NCBI GenBank assembly: GCA_034437075.1
Contig: DAOTVD010000344.1
Coordinates: 1 to 8,826 of the forward strand
DNA length: 8,826 bases
From: DAOTVD01 sp034437075
Lineage (GTDB): Bacteria; Chloroflexota; Anaerolineae; Aggregatilineales; J027
Direction of reading: 5' to 3'
Numbering within the stretch: the first letter of the stretch is position 1; each line of letters opens with the position of its first letter. A program made the translations under genes and the position numbers. The notes beneath the pieces are model-generated. The model did no database searches. It worked only from the letters and a program-made list of their open reading frames with translations, and had not been told where the DNA came from. This document shows, piece by piece, positions 1 to 6,760 of this stretch.

Positions 1-2
1 CC

Positions 3-1058
3 CCGCCCCCCGCCGATGGTATCCCGCCCAACCCCGAGGAAAGCCGCTTTGGCGAGGTCATCATCGTGCGGCCCAACGACCCCGGCTTTACCACAGGCAA
101 ACATCACGCCGAAGCCGAGTTCCAGACCTTCCAGGGCACCTGGAACTGGTCGGTTAAATACATCGAAACCCAGCCGCGCCGCTCGCGGGTGTGGGGCCGA
201 TGGGTGCCACGCATCACGCGCTCGGGCTTTTACGAAGTCTCGGTCTTTGCCCCCGCGCGGCATAGCACCACCGAGAACGCGCGCTATAAGCTGCATGGCG
301 TGGTCGGCAACGACCGCGAAATCGTCATCCCCGTGGCCCAGGCGGATTATTTTAACCTGTGGGTGCCGCTGGGCATTTACGAATTCGACGCGGCCAACCC
401 CCACGCGGGCATCGTCTTCCTGAATGATCTGACGGGCGAAACGGGCAAGACCATCGCGTTTGACGCCGTGCGCTTTCGGGAATTGCTGGGCGATGCAGAC
501 GCCTTTCGCTATGTGGCGGACGGCTTCGACCCGCCCATCGGCACCCAAGCCGAACGCACCTCCGATGAGGTCTGGCCGGGGCATTGGATCGACGCGACGG
601 GCTACGCGGTGCGTTACTTCCGGGGCACGCCCGCCGAAGCGTACCATACCGGTGCCGATTTGAACCTGAATCGCCCGTATTTCGACGCCGACCGCGACGC
701 GCCCATATACGCCGCCGCCGATGGCACGGTCATTTTCTCGGGGCGGCTCCCCGGTTGGGGCTGGATCATCAACGTCCGGCACGACCCGCTGGTGAGCACG
801 GGCGAAGTCGTCTACACCCGCTACGCGCATGTCAATGATGCGCGCGTCGAAATCGGGGATCGGGTGGTGCGCGGCCAACAGATCGCTAATGTGGGCAACG
901 CAGAGGGCAACTTCGCGTATCATCTGCATTTTGACGTGGTGACGACGGACGTGCTAGAGCGCAACCCCGGCGACTGGCCCAAGCTGAACTTGAACCGCGT
1001 ATTGGCCAATTATGTCGATCCGCAAGCGTATATCGCGGGGCACCGCCCGCCGCGTTAA
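3..1058 (+). CDS. Golvesin-like domain / M23 (LytM) metallopeptidase, 5'-truncated
   Basis: The frame is open to the left edge, so the gene starts upstream; the first Met codon (66) lies inside a domain and is not the start. The visible 351 residues begin with a Pro-rich linker. A beta-rich segment (about residues 19-161) follows, with the pattern of the golvesin/Xly carbohydrate-binding-like domain: an opening DPGF, a central GFYEVSVFAP strand and a closing AFDAVRF. A LytM/M23 domain (about 180-320) carries the full zinc site: HTGAD (H215, D219), RYAH (H276) and HLHFD (H307, H309). M23 enzymes cut peptide cross-links of peptidoglycan or other extracellular peptides. The golvesin-like part probably anchors or targets the enzyme outside the cell. 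With all metal ligands present it is probably active. A signal peptide is expected upstream but cannot be seen. Its stop overlaps that of the convergent CDF gene. The M23 call is firm; the golvesin call is good but by pattern only. Confidence 0.9.
   Translation, partial: PPPADGIPPNPEESRFGEVIIVRPNDPGFTTGKHHAEAEFQTFQGTWNWSVKYIETQPRRSRVWGRWVPRITRSGFYEVSVFAPARHSTTENARYKLHGVVGNDREIVIPVAQADYFNLWVPLGIYEFDAANPHAGIVFLNDLTGETGKTIAFDAVRFRELLGDADAFRYVADGFDPPIGTQAERTSDEVWPGHWIDATGYAVRYFRGTPAEAYHTGADLNLNRPYFDADRDAPIYAAADGTVIFSGRLPGWGWIINVRHDPLVSTGEVVYTRYAHVNDARVEIGDRVVRGQQIANVGNAEGNFAYHLHFDVVTTDVLERNPGDWPKLNLNRVLANYVDPQAYIAGHRPPR
1055..1058. other. Overlapping convergent stop codons in TTAA (M23 gene / CDF gene)
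   Basis: The plus-strand TAA (1056-1058) and the minus-strand TAA (complement of 1055-1057) are both contained in the palindrome TTAA. The two genes therefore meet tail to tail with no intergenic base. Any intrinsic terminator for either gene must lie inside the other's coding sequence; I see no obvious hairpin with a T-tract at the junction. The same arrangement occurs at 6757-6760. Confidence 0.9.
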
Positions 1059-2431
1059 GCGGTTTCGCGCGGTTCGGTGTGGATGGTCACGCGCTGGATT
1101 TGCGGCACCTCGGCGCGGATAGCCGTCTCGACATCTTCCGCGATATAGTGCGCTTCTTCGACGCTCATGCTGCCCGGCAGCGCGCAATGCATACTCAAGG
1201 CATAGCCGCCCAGCGCGAGCCGGATGGCGGGGTCGTGCCAATCTGCGCTGGGGTGCATCCGCCGCGCGATGGCCAAGGCTTGGTCGCGCAATTGCAAGGC
1301 GCTGGCCGTATGCGCCAAAGGCGCGCCATAGCCGCTGGCGGGCTCGATGTGGGTCACGACATCATGAATGTCTTCCGCCGCCGCCAGGCGTGTTTCGAGT
1401 TCGCTAGCTTGGGCATGCGCGTTGGCCAGGCTAATCCCCCGGCTGACCTCCACATGCATTTCGAGCCGCAAACCGCCGTCCGTGGGGATAGCGATGACCT
1501 CGTGCACGCCCAGCCCCAGCCCATCCGCTGCCGCGCGGGCGCGCAGGGTATAATCCGGCGCACGGTCGGTTTGGGGCGCAAAACTGACCGTCACATCCTG
1601 CACGGCAGGAAAACGCGCCTGCAACGCCTCGCAGATCGCCGCGCGCAGATGGTCGGCATGTTCGGCGGTGATCTCCCGCGCGATGCCCAGCCGTAAATCC
1701 ACATGGATGTCGTTACCCGCGCCCCGGCTACGCACTTGCTGCACACTATCCACAGCCGGCACGCCCAGCACCACCGCCTCAATCGAATCCGGCGCTAGCA
1801 CGGCCCGATCCACGAGTTCGTTAATCGCGCCCGAAATGATGCGCCACCCAATCCGCACGATGACGGCCACAATCAACAGCCCGACCGCCGCATCGGCCCA
1901 GCCGTAACCCGCCGTCACCAGCAGCAAGCCACCGATCACCGAACAAGTCACGAGGATGTCGGTAAAAGTATGGTCGGCATCCGCGCGTAAGATGGATGAA
2001 TTCAGCGTCGCTGCTGCGCGGCGTTCGTAGGCCACCACGCCAATATTCACCACCAAGGTCGCCAGCAGCACGCCAAAACTCAGCGGCAAGACCTGCGGTG
2101 CGCCGCCCTCTAGCAAGCGCGTGATGGCCGCGCCGAATACCTCCCAGGCTGTGAGCAACAAAAAGCCGCCAATCGCGAAGGTCGCCACGGCTTCGAAGCG
2201 CCGATGGCCGTAGGGGTGATCGTCATCCGGGGGTTGGGCGGCCACGCGCTGGGCCAAGAGCGCCACCAGATTCGACGCGCCATCCAGCAACGAGTGAAAG
2301 CCATCCGCCAGAATAGCCACCGAGCCCGTAACAGCACCAACGGCCAACTTGGCCAGGGCCACCGCGCCATTCAGCACCAAAATACGGGCCAGCACGCGCC
2401 GGATGCGGCGGTCGGTATCGCTGAGCATCAC
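1055..2431 (-). CDS. Cation diffusion facilitator (Zn2+-type CDF efflux transporter) with extended C-terminus
   Basis: This inner-membrane metal/proton antiporter exports divalent cations. Six membrane helices lie in about residues 15-198. TM2 has HxxxD (H46, D50) and TM5 has HxxxD (H154, D158). This HD-HD set is typical of Zn/Cd carriers, while Fe/Mn members usually have Asp at the first position. The loop after TM2, DDDHPYGH (69-76), matches the second metal site of YiiP/FieF. Family members are usually about 300 residues with one cytoplasmic dimerisation domain. This one has 458 and seems to carry three in tandem: about 203-287, 293-366 and 381-455, each with a hydrophobic strand, a helix and a closing strand such as THIEP or IHTEP. 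The start is GTG at 2431 or ATG at 2428 (GTGATG); the ruvA stop overlaps by four bases or one, so translational coupling is likely. The exact metal is inferred from motifs. Confidence 0.93.
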   Translation of the reverse strand: MMLSDTDRRIRRVLARILVLNGAVALAKLAVGAVTGSVAILADGFHSLLDGASNLVALLAQRVAAQPPDDDHPYGHRRFEAVATFAIGGFLLLTAWEVFGAAITRLLEGGAPQVLPLSFGVLLATLVVNIGVVAYERRAAATLNSSILRADADHTFTDILVTCSVIGGLLLVTAGYGWADAAVGLLIVAVIVRIGWRIISGAINELVDRAVLAPDSIEAVVLGVPAVDSVQQVRSRGAGNDIHVDLRLGIAREITAEHADHLRAAICEALQARFPAVQDVTVSFAPQTDRAPDYTLRARAAADGLGLGVHEVIAIPTDGGLRLEMHVEVSRGISLANAHAQASELETRLAAAEDIHDVVTHIEPASGYGAPLAHTASALQLRDQALAIARRMHPSADWHDPAIRLALGGYALSMHCALPGSMSVEEAHYIAEDVETAIRAEVPQIQRVTIHTEPRETA

Positions 2432-3000
2432 GCGAAATATTGCAAGGCTAAGCGCACGCGCTCTTCGATGTCGCGCGGGGCGTCTGGGGGGATGTTCTGA
2501 ATAGCGGCTTGGGCTTCCACGATGCTATAGCCCAGCGTGGTGAGGGTTTCGAGCACGTCCGTGTCCAGGTCATCTACCAGCGGGGCGGCATCCAAGCCCA
2601 GTTGAAAGCCGATCTTGTCTTTCAGTTCTAGGATGATTTTCTGGGCGGTCTTTTTGCCGATGCCGGGCACGCGGGTCAGCACATCGGGGTTTTCACGCGC
2701 GACTGCATCTTGCAGATGCGTCAGTGTGAGGGTGCTGAGGATGGCCACGGCCAGGCGCGGCCCCACACCGTTAATTTTGATGAGAATTAAAAACACCTCG
2801 CGTTCCACTTCTTCAGGAAAGCCATATAGCGTCAGGGCGTCTTCGCGCACCAGCAAATGCGTAAAGAGGTTCACGCTTTGCCCTGGCGCGTGGTCTAGCG
2901 TGGTTTTGGGGCCGTATACGCGCAACCCCACCCCCCCGACCAAAACAGTCAGGCTGATTTCATCGCGCGCGATGACGGCCCCCATCAAGCGATCAATCAT
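2428..3000 (-). CDS. ruvA: Holliday junction DNA helicase subunit RuvA
   Basis: RuvA binds four-way junctions as a tetramer or octamer and loads the RuvB motor for branch migration. At 190 residues it is of normal size. Domain I is an OB fold (about 1-63) starting MIDRLMG. It contains the acidic-pin region VREDALTLYGF (51-61), with E53 and D54 in the place of the acidic pair of E. coli RuvA. Domain II has two helix-hairpin-helix motifs, INGVGPRLA (76-84) and VPGIGKKTA (111-119). After a flexible linker (about 133-146), domain III (about 147-189, from DVLETLTTLGY) is the RuvB-contacting helical bundle. The ATG start fits the family N-terminus, although no strong Shine-Dalgarno precedes it. The gene lies 93 bases downstream of the RNase H-like gene and overlaps the CDF gene. 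Neither ruvB nor ruvC is in the window. Confidence 0.97.
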   Translation of the reverse strand: MIDRLMGAVIARDEISLTVLVGGVGLRVYGPKTTLDHAPGQSVNLFTHLLVREDALTLYGFPEEVEREVFLILIKINGVGPRLAVAILSTLTLTHLQDAVARENPDVLTRVPGIGKKTAQKIILELKDKIGFQLGLDAAPLVDDLDTDVLETLTTLGYSIVEAQAAIQNIPPDAPRDIEERVRLALQYFA

Positions 3001-3093
3001 AAGCGTCTCGTCGTCGTCATGCGTCTAGTTGTATTGTACTGGATTGGTCAGAGGGGGGGTATAGCCCAGCAGACCAGGGATTGTGATGCCCAC
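3001..3093 (-). promoter_or_regulatory. Intergenic gap upstream of ruvA, weak candidate -10
   Basis: This 93-base gap separates the RNase H-like stop from the ruvA start. On the minus strand TACAAT (3038-3033) is a reasonable -10 hexamer about 30 bases before the ruvA ATG, but no convincing -35 stands 16-18 bases further up. A run of seven G on the plus strand (3053-3059) lies in the expected spacer. ruvA and the CDF gene could be transcribed from here, or simply by read-through from the RNase H-like gene. I see no terminator hairpin with a T-tract in the gap. Confidence 0.25.
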
Positions 3094-3975
3094 TCAGCGC
3101 CCGGCGGCATCCCGAGCACGTTGGGCGAGCTTCTCTAACGGACGCATGGGCGGTGGCAGGTCGCCCTGGCGCACACGCTGCCAGGTGATCTCCCGTGCGC
3201 GGTTGAGGGCATCCAGGGCGCGCCAGTCGTCTTTATATTTGATGTCTTTAGACCAGTTCCCCGCGCGCCAACCGTTCACCCAATTGGTGATGCCATCCAG
3301 CAGATAGGCGTGGTTGGTGAAACATTGCACGGGCATATCCTCCGGCAGCCCTTGCAAGACCTCTAGCGCGGCTCGCAGGCCGCAGTGGTTCACCCCCAGG
3401 TTCGCATACCCCCCGCTGATGTGGCGTTCGCCGTCCGCGTCGATGATGCTCGCGGCCCAGCCACACGCCCCCATGCGATTATTCAACGGCCCCGCGATAC
3501 GCAAATAGACCTGTATGGCATCCTCATCGGTAGCCAGGGCGGCGGACGGAATGGCCGCGCTCGCGAGTTGGTGGGCGCGTTCGTTGTAGCGGTCGCCCGC
3601 ATGGCCGCGCACCCAATGCCAGGTGATCTCGTGCGGCGCGATGAGGGCATCGAGGCGTTGCCATAAATCCTGATTTTTCACGGGCTGGCCCGTTTTAGTG
3701 CGCCACTTGCGCGCCCGCCAAGCGGCCATCCAATCGGTAATGCCGCGTTTGAGGTATTGAGAGTCCGTGTAAAAGTCAATCTCACTGGGGCCAGGTAGGG
3801 CGCTCAGCGCTTCGATGGCGGCCAACATTTCCATGCGGTTGTTGGTTGTTTCGGTTTCTCCGCCAGAAAGCTCTTGTGGGGCGTCGTCTTGGCGCAGTAA
3901 GACCGCGCCCCAGCCACCGGGGCCGGGGTTTGGGCTGGCACCGCCATCGGTATAAATGCGTATCCGAGATGTCAT
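3094..3975 (-). CDS. Tandem RNase HI-like protein: catalytic domain plus degenerate second RNase H fold
   Basis: RNase HI cuts the RNA strand of RNA:DNA hybrids. Of 293 residues, the first domain (about 1-142) is a recognisable RNase HI: IYTDGGASPNPGPGGWG with D10, NNRME with E49, FYTDSQYL with D71, and WVRGHAG with H125. The fourth acidic position (D134 of E. coli, in NERCDELA) is H135 here, in NERAHQLA. The second domain (about 153-290) follows the same pattern. Its GITNWVNGWRAGNW mirrors GITDWMAAWRARKW of domain one, but the catalytic positions read R159, G199, N221 and E281, and the H125 position is G271. It is probably a non-catalytic, structural or hybrid-binding copy. Family members are usually about 150 residues. 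I chose ATG 3975 because the fold begins four residues later; an extended frame from 4110 would run across the kinase start. Same strand as ruvA. Sure of the family; the role of domain two is unknown. Confidence 0.9.
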   Translation of the reverse strand: MTSRIRIYTDGGASPNPGPGGWGAVLLRQDDAPQELSGGETETTNNRMEMLAAIEALSALPGPSEIDFYTDSQYLKRGITDWMAAWRARKWRTKTGQPVKNQDLWQRLDALIAPHEITWHWVRGHAGDRYNERAHQLASAAIPSAALATDEDAIQVYLRIAGPLNNRMGACGWAASIIDADGERHISGGYANLGVNHCGLRAALEVLQGLPEDMPVQCFTNHAYLLDGITNWVNGWRAGNWSKDIKYKDDWRALDALNRAREITWQRVRQGDLPPPMRPLEKLAQRARDAAGR

Positions 3976-4060
3976 GCTTGCAAGTTTGCCTTGTTTCGCT
4001 ATCCTATAGCCACACCATGGTAGCATATTTTCGTAACCCGAGCCGGATAAAGGATGTGGG
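3976..4060. promoter_or_regulatory. Divergent intergenic region with candidate promoters for the RNase H-like and kinase genes
   Basis: These 85 bases lie between two divergent starts, so both promoters should be here. Minus strand, towards the RNase H-like gene: TTATCC (4050-4045), 17-base spacer, TATGCT (4027-4022). Plus strand, towards the kinase: TTGCAA (3978-3983), 16-base spacer, TATCCT (4000-4005). Both are imperfect matches to a housekeeping promoter and are hypotheses only. The two candidates overlap, so transcription in one direction could interfere with the other. A short palindrome CTTGCAAG (3977-3984) adjoins the RNase H-like start. Confidence 0.35.
4049..4054 (+). promoter_or_regulatory. 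Ribosome binding site of the kinase gene
   Basis: AAAGGA lies six bases before the ATG at 4061. This is good Shine-Dalgarno spacing and supports 4061 as the start. The kinase fold begins immediately afterwards (GRYSLENKLGEGG), as in other PknB-type kinases. Confidence 0.65.
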
Positions 4061-6760
4061 ATGCTAAAAGGGCGATACTCTCTGGAAAACAAGCTAGGCG
4101 AAGGCGGCATGGCCGAAATCTACCGCGCGCGGCATGAAAAACTCGGCACGGATGTCGCCATTAAGTTCATCAAGGAGATTATCGACACCGATGAATTTCG
4201 CGCGCGCTTCGAGCGCGAGGCCCGCGCCGCCGCTCAACTCAGCCACCCCAACATCTTGAACGTATTTGACTATGACCAGGCCGACGATGGGCGCTTTTTC
4301 ATGGTGATGGACTTGCTAGACGGCCAAGACCTGGGCGCGTACCTGAACAGCCGCGAAACCCCCGCCAGCCTGGCGGAAATCGTCCACATTATGCGCGGTG
4401 CGCTAGAGGCCTTGCGTTATGCCCATGCGCGCGGCATCATCCACCGCGACATCAAGCCTAGCAATATTTTCATCACCACCGATAAGCGTGTCGTTATGAT
4501 GGATTTTGGCATCGCCAAAATCGCGGGCGAGGCCAACCTCACCAAAACCGGGCAACTGCTGGGCACCCCACGCTATATGGCCCCGGAGATCATCGACAAT
4601 GGCGAGGTCGATCAGCGCATTGACATCTACGCGATGGGCGTGGTGCTCTACCAGCTTTTTACCAACGAATTCCCCTTTAAGGGCAACACCACCATGGAAG
4701 TGCTAGCCCAGCACATAACGGGCGACATCCCCGACCCACGCCAGACGCGCCCCGAATTACCCCCCGCCGCGACCATGATGGTGATGCGCGCCATGGCCAA
4801 ACCCCCAGCGGAGCGCTATCCGGACGCGGATGCTTTTTTGCAAGACCTGGACTTGCTGGCCGCCGACCTGACACCCTCTCATAGCCAGCAGATCGAGGCC
4901 CTATTGCCCGAATTACGCGCCCGCGCCAGCCAATCCGCCGCGACTGGGTCCATGGTCTCTGCGCTGGGCGGCGCAACCCCCACCAACCTGGCCGAACCCA
5001 CCCTGGTGATCCACCCTCAACGGACACCCCTATGGATGCGTGCGGCCATTGCCCTGCTTGTGCTGGGGATGCTGGGCTTGGGCGCATTTATCTTCTCTGA
5101 AGAAGTTATTGAGGATGACCCAGGGCCAGAACCGGCGGTCGTGGCGAATGAGAATGCCACAACAGACGAAGCAGCCAATAGGCCGCTGCCCACCGAAGTC
5201 GCCGCCGAGCCGGGTGACCGTGACGAGCAACCAGGGCGCCTCTCCGAACGGCTTGACCTGCCCCCAGCCGCCCGCGCCGATGAATATCTGATCTTAGTTG
5301 CGGATGTGCAACGGCAGATTACAGGCAGCGATGTTCAAGCGCGCATCGTCGATTACCTGCGCGCGAGCAACATGGCCACCCACCTGGGCGACCGCCTGCG
5401 CGTGGTGCCGCTCCCCGAACCAATCCGCACCGACCGAGGCGCGGAGGATGTTTTACAGGCCACAAACGCCGCCGCTGTGGTCTATACTACGCGCAGTGGT
5501 ACCGATCTGGTCGTGCATATCCTCGGCCCGCAGGTTTCCGGCCCCGATACGCTAGATGATTACGCTTTTATCGTGCCCGAGAGCCCCGCCACCGGCGAAA
5601 TATTGCTGAATGACGTGCCGCCGACCGTAACGGCCTACACCATGACGCTGCTCATCGAGCGCATGTTGCGCAACGCGGACCTCTCTGAAGTGCTCAATAG
5701 CCTGACAGACATGGCCGACACCTACCAGGATTTAAACCCGCCGCGCGTGGTGTTCCGCGCCCAACCCGATGAACACGTCCTAGAAAGCTACTTCGACCTG
5801 GGCCAGCGTGCGTTCGATGGCGCGGATGAAAACTTGAGCCGGGCCTTGGAGCGCGCGCCGGATGACTTGAATCTGCTGTTTATGCGCTGGATGGTGAACA
5901 CCAACTTTTTGGCCCGTGCCACCCGCGCCCAAGCCGACATCGAGGCCATAGCCGAATTGGACACCCCGCAAAGCTTAATCGACCATATGCGCGCCCAAAC
6001 CGCCATTTTTGTGACGGGTGACCTGGAAGCCGTGCTGGCGCTTTCCGAGGATTTGCGTTTGCCCCAAGACGAAGAACCGGATGATTATTTCTACTACCTG
6101 TTTAGCTATCGCATGCTGGCCCTGGGCATGACCGGGCAATTCGCCCAATTCTTAGACGAATATGACAAGGTGCCGCCCGAGCGCATCGCCACCGAAACTG
6201 GCCTACCCATCAGTGATATTGTGCTGGCGCTGGCCTATGAAGTGAATGGCGACACGGACGCCGCCGCCCAGAGCCGCACTATCATCTTGACGGACCGCAA
6301 TCTGGAAATCTTCCTAGAGAGCTTTCAGCGCGAGGGCGCCAACACGGATAGCCTTCAAAGCTTCTCATTAGATTTACTATTCATCGGCACGTATATTTAC
6401 GAGATAACAGACAATATGCTGGCGTCGATTGGCTATTCGATTGGTCTGGCGCGCGAACCCCGAGATTATCTGTTCAACTGGCGGCGGGCCATCCTGGCCG
6501 AAGCGAACGAAGATTACGCGCTAGCCTACCAGCATTACACAAGCACCATCCAGAATGCCCCGGTGCCCTTTCCGGTGGCGCGTATCCAACGCGCGGGCCT
6601 GATCCACAACCACGCCGCCGCTTTGGAGATCGACGACCCGCCGCGCGCCTGCCGCGAACTCTCCGCAGCGGGCCAGGAATCCGACGTTGACCGCGAATTC
6701 TATCGCCCGCTGCGCGATCAGATCGACGACTTGCGCGCGGAATGGGATTGCCAGAGTTAA
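4061..6760 (+). CDS. PknB-type transmembrane serine/threonine protein kinase with large extracytoplasmic region
   Basis: This is a receptor-type Ser/Thr kinase of 899 residues. The cytoplasmic kinase domain (about 6-270) is complete: glycine loop LGEGGMAEIY (12-21), ATP-binding K35, helix-C E53, catalytic loop HRDIKPSN (128-135), DFG (148-150) and APE (174-176). The activation segment between DFG and APE contains Thr residues suited to autophosphorylation. A juxtamembrane stretch leads to one membrane helix (about 326-345), then an acidic, Pro-rich linker. The rest lies outside the membrane. About 408-545 looks alpha/beta (YLILVADVQRQ, AAAVVYTTRSG, VVHILG), a pattern recalling TolB-N/FlgO-like domains in Chloroflexota signalling proteins. 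About 545-899 is mostly helical and TPR-like. The only two cysteines, C864 and C897, lie near the outer end. It probably senses an envelope signal; ligand and substrates are unknown. Its stop overlaps the convergent gltX stop. The kinase call is firm; the outer-domain assignments are weak. Confidence 0.95.
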   Translation: MLKGRYSLENKLGEGGMAEIYRARHEKLGTDVAIKFIKEIIDTDEFRARFEREARAAAQLSHPNILNVFDYDQADDGRFFMVMDLLDGQDLGAYLNSRETPASLAEIVHIMRGALEALRYAHARGIIHRDIKPSNIFITTDKRVVMMDFGIAKIAGEANLTKTGQLLGTPRYMAPEIIDNGEVDQRIDIYAMGVVLYQLFTNEFPFKGNTTMEVLAQHITGDIPDPRQTRPELPPAATMMVMRAMAKPPAERYPDADAFLQDLDLLAADLTPSHSQQIEALLPELRARASQSAATGSMVSALGGATPTNLAEPTLVIHPQRTPLWMRAAIALLVLGMLGLGAFIFSEEVIEDDPGPEPAVVANENATTDEAANRPLPTEVAAEPGDRDEQPGRLSERLDLPPAARADEYLILVADVQRQITGSDVQARIVDYLRASNMATHLGDRLRVVPLPEPIRTDRGAEDVLQATNAAAVVYTTRSGTDLVVHILGPQVSGPDTLDDYAFIVPESPATGEILLNDVPPTVTAYTMTLLIERMLRNADLSEVLNSLTDMADTYQDLNPPRVVFRAQPDEHVLESYFDLGQRAFDGADENLSRALERAPDDLNLLFMRWMVNTNFLARATRAQADIEAIAELDTPQSLIDHMRAQTAIFVTGDLEAVLALSEDLRLPQDEEPDDYFYYLFSYRMLALGMTGQFAQFLDEYDKVPPERIATETGLPISDIVLALAYEVNGDTDAAAQSRTIILTDRNLEIFLESFQREGANTDSLQSFSLDLLFIGTYIYEITDNMLASIGYSIGLAREPRDYLFNWRRAILAEANEDYALAYQHYTSTIQNAPVPFPVARIQRAGLIHNHAAALEIDDPPRACRELSAAGQESDVDREFYRPLRDQIDDLRAEWDCQS
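6757..6760. other. Overlapping convergent stop codons in TTAA (kinase / gltX)
   Basis: The kinase TAA (6758-6760) and the gltX TAA (complement of 6757-6759) share the palindrome TTAA, so the two genes meet with no spacer. This is the same solution as at 1055-1058. Confidence 0.9.

Noticed and set aside
1079..1696. Long plus-strand frame of 205 codons antisense to the CDF gene
   Set aside because: The minus-strand frame carries clear CDF motifs; the antisense frame has no recognisable domain and reflects high GC content.
2997..3020. Seven-codon minus-strand reading frame (MTTTRRL) whose TGA overlaps the ruvA ATG
   Set aside because: It could be a coupling leader peptide, but it has no Shine-Dalgarno site and arises from a simple GAC repeat; chance is the likelier explanation.
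2615..3028. Plus-strand frame of 137 codons antisense to ruvA
   Set aside because: ruvA is unambiguous on the other strand; the antisense frame is Ser/Arg/Thr-rich without motifs.
3976..4110. N-terminal extension of the RNase H-like frame back to 4110
   Set aside because: It would overlap the kinase coding sequence and the divergent promoter region, and the added residues do not resemble RNase H; ATG 3975 fits the fold.
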